IMG/VR virus record: IMGVR_UViG_3300009103_000087
Span: 1-35,957 of that record
DNA: 35,957 nucleotides
Origin: a virus
Strand: one strand, 5' to 3'
A model generated the notes under the pieces. It saw nothing but the letters and a program-made list of their open reading frames with translations, did not search any database and was not told the DNA's origin. Position numbers and translations under genes: made by a program. This document shows, one piece after another, positions 1 to 8,573 of this stretch. Each line of letters begins with the position of its first letter. Position 1 is the first letter of the stretch.

Positions 1-3000
1 TGAATTTAACTAATAGGCCTGTAGTTCCAGTGGAGGGGGCAGATAACTTGATTTATTCTGGAAGTACTATTACTTCAAGTACTGATGGCTCAGGCTTTCT
101 TGTGGGAACCGCAGTTAATAATACAGAAACAAAATTATATAAAGGGTCGACAAGTTCCGACACGGGTCCTTTCGATGGTAGCTCATCCATGTCTGCGAAC
201 AATTTTATAGTTTGTGGTAATCAAACTGAGGCCGGGGTTGTAGCACAATTCTCAGGAAGGATCTCTATCTATTCCTTGGGTATTGGGTTAACATCAGGGC
301 AGGTATCAGCTTTTAATAGCGCTGTTTCAGCTTTAGAACTTTCATTAGAAAGAGGGGATTTTGAGGCTAGTAATTCAGACGCTTGGAAATGGGCTAATAT
401 AAATGTTCCTGCTAACGGCGGCCTCGTTAGCCAGAAACAAGTTACAGCGGTAAACAAGTTCATGGATTCAATAAGTAACATCCATAATCTAAGAGACTCT
501 ATTAAAAGAATGAATCTTTTCGTTGGGGAAAATCTTAACGCCGCCTTGGTTCCTGTCGTATCTGATTTAGGGGCCTCCGTTGAGACAAATAATAATTTTA
601 TTTCTAGTGATTACATTTCTACGGGGCCTGACGCAGGACTAACAGGCGGGTCAGGTAAAACTTTAGATTTAAAAATAAAAGCTAGAGATTTAGGGGATAA
701 TTTTGTCATGGCTCTTAGGAGTAATTCGGGATCAACTTTTGATAGCTCTTCAAATGCTCCGATAATGGGAGTGGAGGAAGGATTCAGCTCGATGACGATG
801 GGCTCTAACTTGGGTAAATTGTCATTCTTTACTTCGATTAGCAGCGCTCAAACTATAGACACATCCCATTACATTAAAACTCCCGCCATTTTTAAAGATT
901 TACCTCGAAATTATAATGGCTGCGACATAGTTGGTAATAGTATTCTTGAGCCTTCCCTAAATACGGACGTTGGCGAATCTTCTTGCGAAACTTTAGAAAA
1001 CGCTGTTTCTAGTTACGATATACCAAACCACAGTTTTATTGATAGCTCTTTAAGCCGAAAAATTCTTAACGATCGACTGTACTGCGATTATAGAAATTCG
1101 GACATCTTAAGCCGAGGTCAACAATTTTATGGTGACGCCGGAGTTAACTTTTCTATTGATCATGAGAAGGGGAGAAACTCTGAGGGCGTAGTGGCTCTGG
1201 GTGAAAATGGTGATTTTTGCAAAGGATTTTATTCTGTTCTCTGCTCGAAAGTTGAGGATTCGAATATTAGCAAACTTAAAATGTATAAAAATGGCCAAGA
1301 GATGGTAGAGTCTCAGATGGTTAATCAAAATATTGGCCCTGCAGCAGAAATAGCTTTATTCGGTAAGCGAAATGGAAGCGTTTTTCACTCCTTCCCTAGT
1401 TCAATAAATATCGATTTTTATTGTTTGGGTTCTAACGCTGAGACTCCTGACGCATCTAAAAATCCAGACGTTTTAGGTGATGGCTTTTTACCTAACGAAG
1501 TTCATAACTTCTTAATTCAACTAGATGTAGATTTAAACAGAAAAGACTTCCAAAAACCTGATGCTACAAACGGAATACTTGGTAATTTACAAACCTTAAC
1601 TAGCGAGCTCGATCCCGAGGTCTCAAAATGGGCTAATGAAAAAGTCCCGAAAGTTGGGGGGAAATTAAATCCTGAGATAGTATTAGCTGTTAATGCTTGG
1701 ATGACTAAAATTAAAGAACGAGCCGGATTAAGGCAAAAGCTTAAAAGAGTAAATCTTTTTTCAAGCGTCAACTTGGCGGGCGCTCTCGTACCCATCATTA
1801 CAGACGAAGGGTACCCTGTCGACTTAAATCAAGGAACCGTTCAGTTTTCAGAGGATGATTTTATTCTCGGGAGACTGGATGCGGGGACTTCTTGGAGCAG
1901 TCTAGACTCCGTGCCCGAAAAATATTTAGATACAGGACTTAATCCGTCTAAGGCTGGTATAAGTTGGAGTAATTTTCATATGGGCTTTGCTAGCTCGTCA
2001 GAGAAGCTTCACGGAAACAAATTGTTCGGGGCACAAGGTTATCCTACCCCCATATCCGTAAATTGTGGAGACGTTATCGGAGACTCTACCTCGAACGACG
2101 AAGCCAGAATAAGCACTTACATTGAATGTACCGGAGGTGTTGATCACCGCGGTGCTGACCCTCGGGATCCTTTGACCCCGGGTCAATCTTGTCGACAATA
2201 CCTTAATCCAAATTTGGCGCAAGGAAGATTTTCAAATTATATTCAACTCCCGTCCCATCATGAGGCAACTCATTCAACGCTTTACATGGTGACGAAAAAC
2301 TCCCACGCACATCCCCACCATCTGAGGACTTTTCAAAATGGGATATTAAGAGGCATCAAATACAATGGATGGTATGAGAGCCTTGACCAGAAATTTAGAG
2401 AAGATAAAAATTTCCTTTTGTTTGCCGAACACGCAGATCAATTAAATTCATTTGAGCTGGTAGACGACATGATTAAGTATGGCGGTATGATTGTGCCTAG
2501 CAGGCATTCTTTAACTCCTATAAAATTTTCAGATGGTAGATATTATATATTTGCATTAACGGATCAAAAATTTACTTTACAGAATTTAGTTTACCCATCC
2601 TCGAATACAAACAACTGTTTTAAGGAATACGTATCGGATGTATATGGTTATGGATGGGAGCCATTAAATTATTCTGAGGTTAAAACCGAATTTTGGAATT
2701 CTGATAGACCAGAAGGAGTCTATAACTTCGATAGGTTAATCAAAGATTTAAAACACGGACATCGTTATGACAAATCTATTGGCTGGTTAGATCCTGATAA
2801 TATGGAGGGTTTTGGAACCAATCATGCAACACAATCAAGCAGGCTATTACTCTACAACGATAAGCAATCGGCTGCTACAAAAGTTTTGAACACACACAAC
2901 GCTTATGATTCTGACTTAGCTAGCAAAACTATAGTAAGAAATGTAAATTCATCAGATAAGGATGTAGCTTGTGGGACTTGCGGGTTTGATTTAGTAAGTG

Positions 3001-3209
3001 CTCCTGTCTTAATGAAAATAGAAGTCCCTAATTCTTTAAATTATTCGGATACTGTACATAATCAAACATGGGGCTCAGATATAACTTATTATAGTGCCGG
3101 AGTTACGATAGAGGATTCTGACGTATCACATCTCAACAGCGCATACCTCTCCTTTGTTGAAGCTCTGGATCTTAAAAATTATCATGGAACCCATCTAGGC
3201 GCATACTAA
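1..3209 (+). CDS. Tail fibre/adhesin with repeated lectin-like modules (5'-partial)
   Basis: The reading frame is open to the left edge (first full codon at base 3), so the N-terminus lies outside the window. The GTG at 30 is not needed as a start. What remains starts with the C-terminal half of a jelly-roll-like module ending near 330 (FSGRISIYSLGIGLTSGQV, the usual end of a LamG/ConA-like lectin). A helical linker (about 360-680) follows, with the pattern WANxxVPxxGG, KRxNLF and NLxxALVP. Then come a second jelly-roll-like block, a second copy of the linker (about 1600-1940, with YLDTGLNPS) and a degenerate C-terminal block with HAHPHH and CGTC. The two linkers are offset by exactly 413 codons. 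I have seen this linker-plus-lectin arrangement in phage virion proteins, which is recollection. The likely role is binding host surface glycans from a tail fibre or virion appendage. The gene ends 20 bases before the next start. The family call is moderate and the exact function is inferred. Confidence 0.6.
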   Translation, partial: NLTNRPVVPVEGADNLIYSGSTITSSTDGSGFLVGTAVNNTETKLYKGSTSSDTGPFDGSSSMSANNFIVCGNQTEAGVVAQFSGRISIYSLGIGLTSGQVSAFNSAVSALELSLERGDFEASNSDAWKWANINVPANGGLVSQKQVTAVNKFMDSISNIHNLRDSIKRMNLFVGENLNAALVPVVSDLGASVETNNNFISSDYISTGPDAGLTGGSGKTLDLKIKARDLGDNFVMALRSNSGSTFDSSSNAPIMGVEEGFSSMTMGSNLGKLSFFTSISSAQTIDTSHYIKTPAIFKDLPRNYNGCDIVGNSILEPSLNTDVGESSCETLENAVSSYDIPNHSFIDSSLSRKILNDRLYCDYRNSDILSRGQQFYGDAGVNFSIDHEKGRNSEGVVALGENGDFCKGFYSVLCSKVEDSNISKLKMYKNGQEMVESQMVNQNIGPAAEIALFGKRNGSVFHSFPSSINIDFYCLGSNAETPDASKNPDVLGDGFLPNEVHNFLIQLDVDLNRKDFQKPDATNGILGNLQTLTSELDPEVSKWANEKVPKVGGKLNPEIVLAVNAWMTKIKERAGLRQKLKRVNLFSSVNLAGALVPIITDEGYPVDLNQGTVQFSEDDFILGRLDAGTSWSSLDSVPEKYLDTGLNPSKAGISWSNFHMGFASSSEKLHGNKLFGAQGYPTPISVNCGDVIGDSTSNDEARISTYIECTGGVDHRGADPRDPLTPGQSCRQYLNPNLAQGRFSNYIQLPSHHEATHSTLYMVTKNSHAHPHHLRTFQNGILRGIKYNGWYESLDQKFREDKNFLLFAEHADQLNSFELVDDMIKYGGMIVPSRHSLTPIKFSDGRYYIFALTDQKFTLQNLVYPSSNTNNCFKEYVSDVYGYGWEPLNYSEVKTEFWNSDRPEGVYNFDRLIKDLKHGHRYDKSIGWLDPDNMEGFGTNHATQSSRLLLYNDKQSAATKVLNTHNAYDSDLASKTIVRNVNSSDKDVACGTCGFDLVSAPVLMKIEVPNSLNYSDTVHNQTWGSDITYYSAGVTIEDSDVSHLNSAYLSFVEALDLKNYHGTHLGAY
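390..1940 (+). repeat. Duplicated linker-lectin unit inside the adhesin gene (413-codon period)
   Basis: Two copies of a linker share WANxxVPxxGG, VxAVNxxM, KRxNLF, NLxxALVPxxxDxG and a downstream DAG motif. The first begins at base 390 and the second at base 1629, a distance of 1239 bases. The region between them is one lectin-like block plus linker. No third copy is visible at the next expected offset (about 2868). DNA identity between copies is low, so the duplication is old and is seen at protein level. Confidence 0.7.
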
Positions 3210-3229
3210 AACTAAAGAAAGGAAAAAAT

Positions 3230-3478
3230 ATGAAAATGATTATTCTTAACAACGAAGAACTTTCAGAGTTAGAAAAAATTAACTCAATGAACCTCCACTT
3301 GAATAGAGCTATACAAGCTGTAGAGCTAAGTGAGGGGGAGCATGGTGTAAATTCTGACATTCTTGAAGATCGCGTAACTTGGGAAAAGTGGATTGGTTTT
3401 TTACAGGATAAACCAGTAAAAGAAATTGACTTGGCTGATTTACAAAAAGATATCGACTCTTCTGAAGAAGAAAATTAA
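3230..3478 (+). CDS. Small acidic hypothetical protein
   Basis: An 82-residue product with a good ribosome site (AAAGAAAGG six bases before ATG), 20 bases after the adhesin gene. It is highly charged and probably mostly helical, with an acidic C-terminus (SSEEEN). It has no signal peptide and no membrane segment. I do not recognise the family. Its location between an adhesin and a glycosyltransferase suggests a virion-associated or assembly role, but nothing in the sequence proves that. Confidence 0.7.
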   Translation: MKMIILNNEELSELEKINSMNLHLNRAIQAVELSEGEHGVNSDILEDRVTWEKWIGFLQDKPVKEIDLADLQKDIDSSEEEN

Positions 3479-3511
3479 TATCAAAAGTCTTTCTTTTATA
3501 TATAATAATTA

Positions 3512-4591
3512 ATGAAGACTTTATGCGCGGCTTTAATCGTCAAGAACGAAAGTAATGTAATATCAAGGTGTTTGAGTAGCTTAAAACCTTATATAGATTA
3601 CTGGCTTGTCTGCGACACCGGCTCTACAGACTCAACCAAAGAGATGGTTCAGTCGGAGCTATCAGAAATCCCGGGAGAACTTCATGAAGTTCCTTGGGTT
3701 AATTTCGGTCACAACAGGAGCGAGCTTTTACGCTTAGCTAAGGGGAAAGCTGATTATTTATTATTGATAGACGCAGATGAAACCTTATCTGTCCACGATC
3801 CTGATTTTAAAAATAAGTTAAATTTAGATTCTTATTTAATAAAATTTGAAGGAGATTTAGAATGGAGGCAAAAGAAGTTAGTTGGTAATCATATTAATTG
3901 GGAATACAAAGGCGTTACTCATGAATATATAACTTCTAATGAGGATAAAAATTTTCAACCGGCAGACTTTATCAGTTTAAATCATTTTTGCGACGGGGCA
4001 AGAAGGCCAGAAAAGTTCGAAGACGATATAAGTCTATTGAGAAAAGGCATAAAAGAAGAGCCTAAAAATTGTAGATATTGGTTTTATTTGGCTCAGACCC
4101 TTTTCGATCTAGGGAGATATAAAAAAGCTTTAAAAGCTTATGATTCGACAATTCAGCTATCGGAATGGGATGAAGAAATATATTATTCTTTATTTAAAAA
4201 AGCCTTATGTTTAAAACATCTTAAGGGCTTTTTTCCTTATGACCAATTCTTTAAAGCTCATCAATTTCGCCCTTCTAGGTTCGAAGCTATCCATGAGATA
4301 ATCAGACATTTTAGGGAGAAGGGTTATTACGACATGGCTTACTCTTTGTGCAAAAAGGAGATAAATAAGCCTGAAAGTCAAGATTTACTATTCATAGATA
4401 AGAGTTTAAACAACTACAAATTAAAAGACGAACTTGCCGTATGCTCATATTGGGTTGGAGAATTCGAAGAAAGCGGCAGATTAAATGAGGAATTGCTGAA
4501 AAACCCAAAAGTGCCAGAATTCGAAAAGAATCGAATAAAAACGAACCAGCAGTTTGCTGAAAATAAAATCAAAGAAAAGTGTAATTACTAG
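3512..4591 (+). CDS. GT2-type glycosyltransferase with C-terminal TPR-like repeats
   Basis: The N-terminal 180 residues form a GT-A glycosyltransferase family 2 domain. The opening LCAALIVKNES is the nucleotide-sugar binding strand. RCLSSLKPYIDYW and CDTGSTDST follow, and the metal-binding DxD is D87-A-D89-E90 within LLLIDADE. Residues about 180-350 are helical repeats of TPR type (YWFYLAQTLFDLGRYKKAL, then ELAVCSYWVGEFEES). This two-part design is well known in bacteria and phages, where the enzyme transfers a sugar to a protein or cell-surface acceptor. Acceptor and sugar cannot be read from the sequence. No Shine-Dalgarno is visible before the ATG; the leader is TATATATAATAATTA. The gene lies within the virion module and is followed after 3 bases by the connector gene, so it is probably co-transcribed. 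Modification of a virion protein or of host surface glycans are both possible. Confidence 0.88.
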   Translation: MKTLCAALIVKNESNVISRCLSSLKPYIDYWLVCDTGSTDSTKEMVQSELSEIPGELHEVPWVNFGHNRSELLRLAKGKADYLLLIDADETLSVHDPDFKNKLNLDSYLIKFEGDLEWRQKKLVGNHINWEYKGVTHEYITSNEDKNFQPADFISLNHFCDGARRPEKFEDDISLLRKGIKEEPKNCRYWFYLAQTLFDLGRYKKALKAYDSTIQLSEWDEEIYYSLFKKALCLKHLKGFFPYDQFFKAHQFRPSRFEAIHEIIRHFREKGYYDMAYSLCKKEINKPESQDLLFIDKSLNNYKLKDELAVCSYWVGEFEESGRLNEELLKNPKVPEFEKNRIKTNQQFAENKIKEKCNY

Positions 4592-4594
4592 CGT

Positions 4595-5110
4595 ATGAAA
4601 GTAGTAGACATAGCTGACGAACTGTTTAATGAGTTAGGAGGGCCCTCAACCCTATCTCTTCCAGCTATCGCTTACTGGTTAAGGACCAATATCGGGACTC
4701 TTAGTAATTATTTGAATGAAGAATTTAGTTTAAATTCTACGTCTTTAGATATAGAAAAAACAGTAGATGAGGAAAAAGTCCAAATCGATGAAGATGAAAA
4801 AGATATTTTAAAAAAGATGTATCATATTCATTATTATGATATTTTATTAAGAAATACTTTGGCTGCAGCTGGCACCGATAGCGTTGTCGAAATCCAGTCT
4901 GACGATACAAGAGTCAGAAGAATCAACAAAAACGAATTAACTAAAACTTATATCAGTTTGAAAAGGACCGAGCAACAAGAGCTTACCAAGTTAACAAACG
5001 GGTATAAACTTAAAAAATCTCAGCCTTTACAGATCGCTGGTGATGATACAATAAAGGGACAGTTTCCTCATAGGACTTACGAAAAAAATAAAAACAGGAC
5101 TCAGGATTAA
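4595..5110 (+). CDS. Putative head-tail connector (adaptor) protein
   Basis: A 171-residue, mainly helical protein. It opens with a helix containing IADELFNELGGP and an IPAIAYWLRTN-like segment, has an acidic middle, and then a DILKKMYHIHYYD helix and the segment VVEIQSDDTRVRRINKNELT. A compact helical protein at the start of the neck cluster, upstream of stopper-, completion- and tube-like genes, fits the adaptor (gp6/gp15-like) that binds the portal. That call rests on fold impression and gene order, not on a diagnostic motif. The gene starts 3 bases after the glycosyltransferase stop and ends 3 bases before the next gene, indicating translational coupling. Confidence 0.5.
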   Translation: MKVVDIADELFNELGGPSTLSLPAIAYWLRTNIGTLSNYLNEEFSLNSTSLDIEKTVDEEKVQIDEDEKDILKKMYHIHYYDILLRNTLAAAGTDSVVEIQSDDTRVRRINKNELTKTYISLKRTEQQELTKLTNGYKLKKSQPLQIAGDDTIKGQFPHRTYEKNKNRTQD

Positions 5111-5113
5111 GCC

Positions 5114-5557
5114 ATGGCTAATTTATTAAGCACTACAGACAAGGCTTACTTTACGGGCGTTCTGGGAGATCTTTTCGATACTTTTCAAAGACCCATTAAA
5201 GTCCATAAAGAGCCTTTGAAAAAAATCGTAAACCCTGCTGTAGATGTATACGCAGGGTATGCGGACACGTCTACTCCGGACAATATAGAATTTGTCCCTC
5301 AATCTAAAATTTTTGAAGCTATGATATCTTACGTAGATAAAAGTCAGTCTTCTTTAGATACAGATATAAACATTCAAATACCTAGAAACGCTTCTGTAAG
5401 AATTAAAGTTAAACAGGACTGTAGAGATTACATCAAAACAGGAAGAACTGAAAGGATAGAAATAGACGGAAAAAGCTTTAATGTTATTGGGCAAGAAAGC
5501 GTAAAATATAATTTTGGATATTACTTATTTGTATATTACTTGGAACTTACAAAATAA
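5114..5557 (+). CDS. Putative head-closure (stopper) protein
   Basis: A 147-residue protein with a beta-rich C-terminal half. The segment TERIEIDGKSFNVIGQES, followed by an alternating hydrophobic strand (YYLFVYYLEL), resembles the small beta-barrel of siphovirus head-closure proteins (SPP1 gp16 / lambda FII-type position). It sits second in the neck cluster, as expected for a stopper. Its TAA overlaps the ATG of the next gene by one base (TAATG), so the two are translationally coupled. Function is assigned mainly by order and general fold. Confidence 0.45.
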   Translation: MANLLSTTDKAYFTGVLGDLFDTFQRPIKVHKEPLKKIVNPAVDVYAGYADTSTPDNIEFVPQSKIFEAMISYVDKSQSSLDTDINIQIPRNASVRIKVKQDCRDYIKTGRTERIEIDGKSFNVIGQESVKYNFGYYLFVYYLELTK

Positions 5558-6168
5558 TGGGAAAAATAAATAGACAGGTTTTTAAAAAAGAGATATCGAA
5601 AGCCTTTTCGAAAAGTAAGGTTAAGCATTTGGCCTTTGAGGAAGCTCAAAAAAAAATTGATAGAATTAGAAGAGAGGCTTTGATAGAGTTTAAGCAGCAC
5701 CCTGTATCAAAAGAATTAAGATCTGGGAAAAGCGCTAACAACATTTCCAACACTTTGGGAGGCAGAGGAAACCTTTTTACGTTTATAGGGTTCCAAGAAG
5801 GAGAAGACCCCACTTTTATTGTGGAGAGAGCCATACAAGATATAAGAATAAATAGAACTCCTAGGATCAGAGAGATAGGTAGAAGCGGAAGGTATGAAAT
5901 AGCTTTTACAGCAACTTTTCCAAATGTAAAAAGTCTAGAATCTGTTACACCCATGCCTTTCGAAGGCGGCAGAAGCTGGCTAACTGCGATAGAAAGAGGT
6001 ATCTCTGGCTTAAGTTATTATATTTATAGTAGAGTTAATGATATAAAAGCTAGTAGGTCTGGCAAGGGCATACAGTCCGATAGCCCTTATATACCGGGAT
6101 TAAAATATAGACCAGTAGGATATATATCTTCGATACTCGGCAAAATAAGAAACAGAATTAAGTCATGA
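5557..6168 (+). CDS. Putative tail-completion/neck protein (HK97 gp10-like position)
   Basis: A 203-residue basic protein. An N-terminal helix runs to about residue 45. HPVSKELRSG and NISNTLGGRGNLFTFIGF follow, then beta-strands and a SRSGKGIQ segment. The third position in the neck cluster and the mixed alpha/beta composition suit the HK97-gp10/SPP1-gp17-type tail-completion protein at the head-tail joint. It overlaps both neighbours: TAATG upstream and ATGA downstream. A direct family match cannot be shown from motifs, so another virion role remains possible. Confidence 0.45.
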   Translation: MGKINRQVFKKEISKAFSKSKVKHLAFEEAQKKIDRIRREALIEFKQHPVSKELRSGKSANNISNTLGGRGNLFTFIGFQEGEDPTFIVERAIQDIRINRTPRIREIGRSGRYEIAFTATFPNVKSLESVTPMPFEGGRSWLTAIERGISGLSYYIYSRVNDIKASRSGKGIQSDSPYIPGLKYRPVGYISSILGKIRNRIKS

Positions 6169-7031
6169 AAGCTCAATACGAAAATAAGGTAATTTCTAGC
6201 ACTTTGTTGTGGATGGATCATACCGTAGCCTCTATTGGCTCAGGATATACAAATCATAGTTCTTTATTCTATGACGTAGGGAGCCAATGGTATGGATATT
6301 ACGCTTACGGTTTACCTTACAAACAGGTATTGTCCGATCATTCTGTTAAGCCTAATGCTCCTACCGACCCGAAGGTAATGACTGGGATATATGTCGATGG
6401 CACGTTCACTACACCCGGACAAGGAGACTTGGTTGACATAGATTACTCTAACGGGCATGTATATTTCTCTTCAGATCAGGCGGGGAAGACTTTAAGCGGA
6501 GATTATGCGGTAAAGGACTTTAATGTCTATTTAACGAACAAGACCGATCAAGACTTACTTTTCGAGACCAAGGTGGAAACTAGACCTAAGACCAGCACAA
6601 ATCCGGCCGCTTTAGAAACTGATGTTATTACATACCCAGCGATTTTCATTAAGAATTTAGGTGGAAAAAACGAGCCTTGGGCTTTTGGCGGAGTGGACGA
6701 GACTATCACTAATGTTAGGGCTATAGTGCTTGCGGACAGTCAATTTAATCTAGACGCATCGTGTTCTATTTTAAAAGATAGGGTCCGAACAAATATAAAG
6801 TTAATTGAAGAAAATAATTACCCATTTAATGCTCTAGGTGGGTACAAATCAAGTGTATATAATTATACGGGATTAGCGGCCGGTTCCACTAGTCACGTAT
6901 GGGTAAACGATGTTTACGTTTCTCAGTTTAATGTAGACTACATAAGCGAGATAAAAAACGCTAATCCTGACGTTTATAGCGCTATTGTAGATGTAGATCT
7001 GAGAAGCGAAAACAGAATGCCCAGAGCGTAA
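6165..7031 (+). CDS. Virion structural protein, candidate tail terminator
   Basis: A 288-residue protein that starts within the stop of the preceding gene (ATGA overlap) and directly precedes the tail tube gene, which is the usual place of the tail terminator. It is longer than typical terminators. A beta-rich segment at about residues 75-125 has the pattern GIYVDG, DIDYSNGHVYF, GDYAVKDFNVYLT, which I recognise from unnamed phage structural proteins. A possible reading is a terminator with an added beta domain. No catalytic motif is visible. Confidence in a virion role is good; confidence in the specific role is low. Confidence 0.45.
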   Translation: MKAQYENKVISSTLLWMDHTVASIGSGYTNHSSLFYDVGSQWYGYYAYGLPYKQVLSDHSVKPNAPTDPKVMTGIYVDGTFTTPGQGDLVDIDYSNGHVYFSSDQAGKTLSGDYAVKDFNVYLTNKTDQDLLFETKVETRPKTSTNPAALETDVITYPAIFIKNLGGKNEPWAFGGVDETITNVRAIVLADSQFNLDASCSILKDRVRTNIKLIEENNYPFNALGGYKSSVYNYTGLAAGSTSHVWVNDVYVSQFNVDYISEIKNANPDVYSAIVDVDLRSENRMPRA

Positions 7032-7064
7032 AATGTTAATTATTTTAATAAATAATTAAAAAAA

Positions 7065-7090
7065 GTGTAAAAATAAATATCAACTAAGGA
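7065..7090 (+). promoter_or_regulatory. GTGTAA leader element before the tail tube gene
   Basis: The 69-base gap before the tube gene is almost pure A/T and contains GTGTAAAAATAAATAT (from 7065), then AAGGA about 13 bases before the ATG. The same GTGTAA-(A/T-rich)-AAGG order recurs before other unit starts in this window. It may be a phage late-promoter element or an RNA-processing site. No sigma-70 -35/-10 pair is convincing. Confidence 0.35.
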
Positions 7091-7100
7091 TTTAAAAATT

Positions 7101-8219
7101 ATGGGAAAAAATAGAATCATTTATCAGAGTCAGGCCGTGTATGCCGGGCCCGCCGCCCCTAGTGGAACCTATCTCAATGAGACAGGTGTTGCGGCAGGCG
7201 TATCATACGCTCAACCTTCGAACCTCCAACGTGTACAGAACGTCAACTATAGCTTTGACATTTCTCGTACAGATGTTAACCAATTTGGTGAGCTAGCAAA
7301 TATCGACCGGGTTATTCTCGAATCTCCTTCTGTGTCGCTGGACTTCTCTTACTACTTTGCAGATTTTGCAAACGAGAAGACGCTTGGCTTTACCATCATG
7401 AACAACTCTACTCTTAAGTCTTCCATCTCTGGAATGCTTAACCGAGTGACCGATGAGAGAAATTATTATGTTAGGGTAGTCAACGAAGGTCAAGACGTTA
7501 ACGATCTTACTGGGGCGACTACAACTGGCACGGGCGTTAATGACGTGGTTGCTATCGGTAATGCCTTTTTGGCATCTTACTCTAGTGACGCTTCTGTGGG
7601 AGACTTCCCAACTGCAAGTATCACTGTGGAAGCTTTGAATATCGCTTTCGATAAGGGTACCACAGGAAATATTATTCCTGCCATTAACCCCACTACAGGC
7701 GGAAAGAAGACGCAAACATATGCACTTCCAGATGCAAGCTCGAATGTCCAAAACGATTACTCGGTCGTAAGACCCGGAGATATCACCATGGACCTCGCTA
7801 CGGGGCTTTTAGGTGCAGACGATGGCGACGTTAAGATCCAAAGCTACAGCTTAAGCTTTGACTTGGCTCGTGAGCCACTGCAGCAGCTTGGAAGTAAGTT
7901 CGCGTTTGCTCGTGAAATGACCTTCCCTGTTACGGTTTCTCTATCTGTTGACGCTCTATTGGGCGATCTGCGTACTGGCAACTTGGCTGACCTCGTTTCT
8001 GGTGACGGCACCTCGGTGCACGATCTGGTAATCCACCTTAAGAGTGGAGGAGACGACCACTGTCAATATCTCTTGAAGCAGGCTAAGCTTGACGGACACA
8101 GCTATAGCACCTCGATTGGTGACAACAAGACTGTTACGTTGAACTTCAGCTCTCAGATTGGTTCTTCACAGCAAACTGGTGTTGGACTGTTTATGAGTGG
8201 TGTTGGACACGACGCATAA
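7101..8219 (+). CDS. Major tail tube protein
   Basis: A 372-residue beta-rich protein. Its position between the neck cluster and the chaperone/tape measure genes is that of the major tail protein. Segments such as VNYSFDISRTDVNQFG and QSYSLSFDLAREPLQQLG fit the two-sheet tube fold, with a central Gly/Thr-rich insertion (about residues 130-245). It is followed at once by a strong terminator, giving a highly expressed, separately terminated message. Codon use differs from the neighbours: CGT/CGA arginine, CTC/CTT leucine and AAG/AAC are common, whereas the neighbours mostly use AGA/AGG, TTA and AAA/AAT. That is what a very abundant virion protein would show. The subunit would stack as rings around the tape measure. 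The alternative is another abundant beta-rich virion protein. Confidence 0.72.
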   Translation: MGKNRIIYQSQAVYAGPAAPSGTYLNETGVAAGVSYAQPSNLQRVQNVNYSFDISRTDVNQFGELANIDRVILESPSVSLDFSYYFADFANEKTLGFTIMNNSTLKSSISGMLNRVTDERNYYVRVVNEGQDVNDLTGATTTGTGVNDVVAIGNAFLASYSSDASVGDFPTASITVEALNIAFDKGTTGNIIPAINPTTGGKKTQTYALPDASSNVQNDYSVVRPGDITMDLATGLLGADDGDVKIQSYSLSFDLAREPLQQLGSKFAFAREMTFPVTVSLSVDALLGDLRTGNLADLVSGDGTSVHDLVIHLKSGGDDHCQYLLKQAKLDGHSYSTSIGDNKTVTLNFSSQIGSSQQTGVGLFMSGVGHDA

Positions 8220-8242
8220 TAAATCTTAAAAGATTAAAACAT

Positions 8243-8273
8243 GGGCCCCTCTTTTAGAGGGGTCCTTTTTTTT
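8243..8273 (+). terminator. Strong intrinsic terminator after the tail tube gene
   Basis: GGGCCCCTCT (8243-8252) pairs with AGAGGGGTCC (8256-8265) in a 10-bp stem containing one G-T pair and a TTT loop, followed directly by eight T (8266-8273). It lies 24 bases after the tube gene stop. It should cap the tube message and reduce transcription into the downstream genes. Confidence 0.95.
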
Positions 8274-8281
8274 GTATTGGA

Positions 8282-8306
8282 GTGTAAAAACTAGTAAGGA
8301 AAAAGG
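8282..8306 (+). promoter_or_regulatory. GTGTAA leader element and ribosome site for the small gene at 8311
   Basis: GTGTAAAAAC begins 9 bases after the T-run of the terminator. TAAGGAAAAAGGG follows, just before the ATG at 8311. The GTGTAA element falls exactly where a new transcript would have to start after termination. Confidence 0.3.
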
Positions 8307-8310
8307 GAAA

Positions 8311-8544
8311 ATGTCTGGCTTTAATCAGGACGGAAAAGCTAAGGAATTCATATTCTTTCATAATCGTCGTAAGATAATTAATCTCTACAAACAGTATTTA
8401 TTTTTACTGGAAGATTTAAAAGAAGACTACGATATACCAGATGAAATTTATGAAAGAAATAGGAAGAGAGTGCTTGATTTCGGCAACGACACTATTCGTG
8501 AGTTAGAAGAAAATCTGGAAAAATTTGAGATTTATTTGAAATAA
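8311..8544 (+). CDS. Small hypothetical protein in the tail-assembly region
   Basis: A 77-residue product. The frame is open from a TTG at 8272, but that codon lies inside the terminator T-run. The ATG at 8311, preceded by AAGGAAAAAGGG, is the credible start. The protein is charged and helical: NRRKIINLYKQYLFLLEDL, an acidic middle, and a RELEENLEKFEIYL C-terminal helix. It has no recognised domain. Its position between tube and chaperone genes suggests a minor tail-assembly function, which is inference. Confidence 0.65.
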   Translation: MSGFNQDGKAKEFIFFHNRRKIINLYKQYLFLLEDLKEDYDIPDEIYERNRKRVLDFGNDTIRELEENLEKFEIYLK

Positions 8545-8573
8545 ATTATAATATTTAGGCAAAAGGAAAAGTT

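Noticed and set aside
7293-7751. Open antisense frame of 152 codons opposite the tube gene
   Set aside because: It has no ribosome site, lies wholly within a convincing gene, and its translation looks like a shadow of the sense codon bias.
8272-8310. Upstream TTG start for the small gene at 8311
   Set aside because: The TTG lies inside the terminator T-run, so a transcript starting after termination would not contain it. AAGGAAAAAGGG fits the ATG at 8311.
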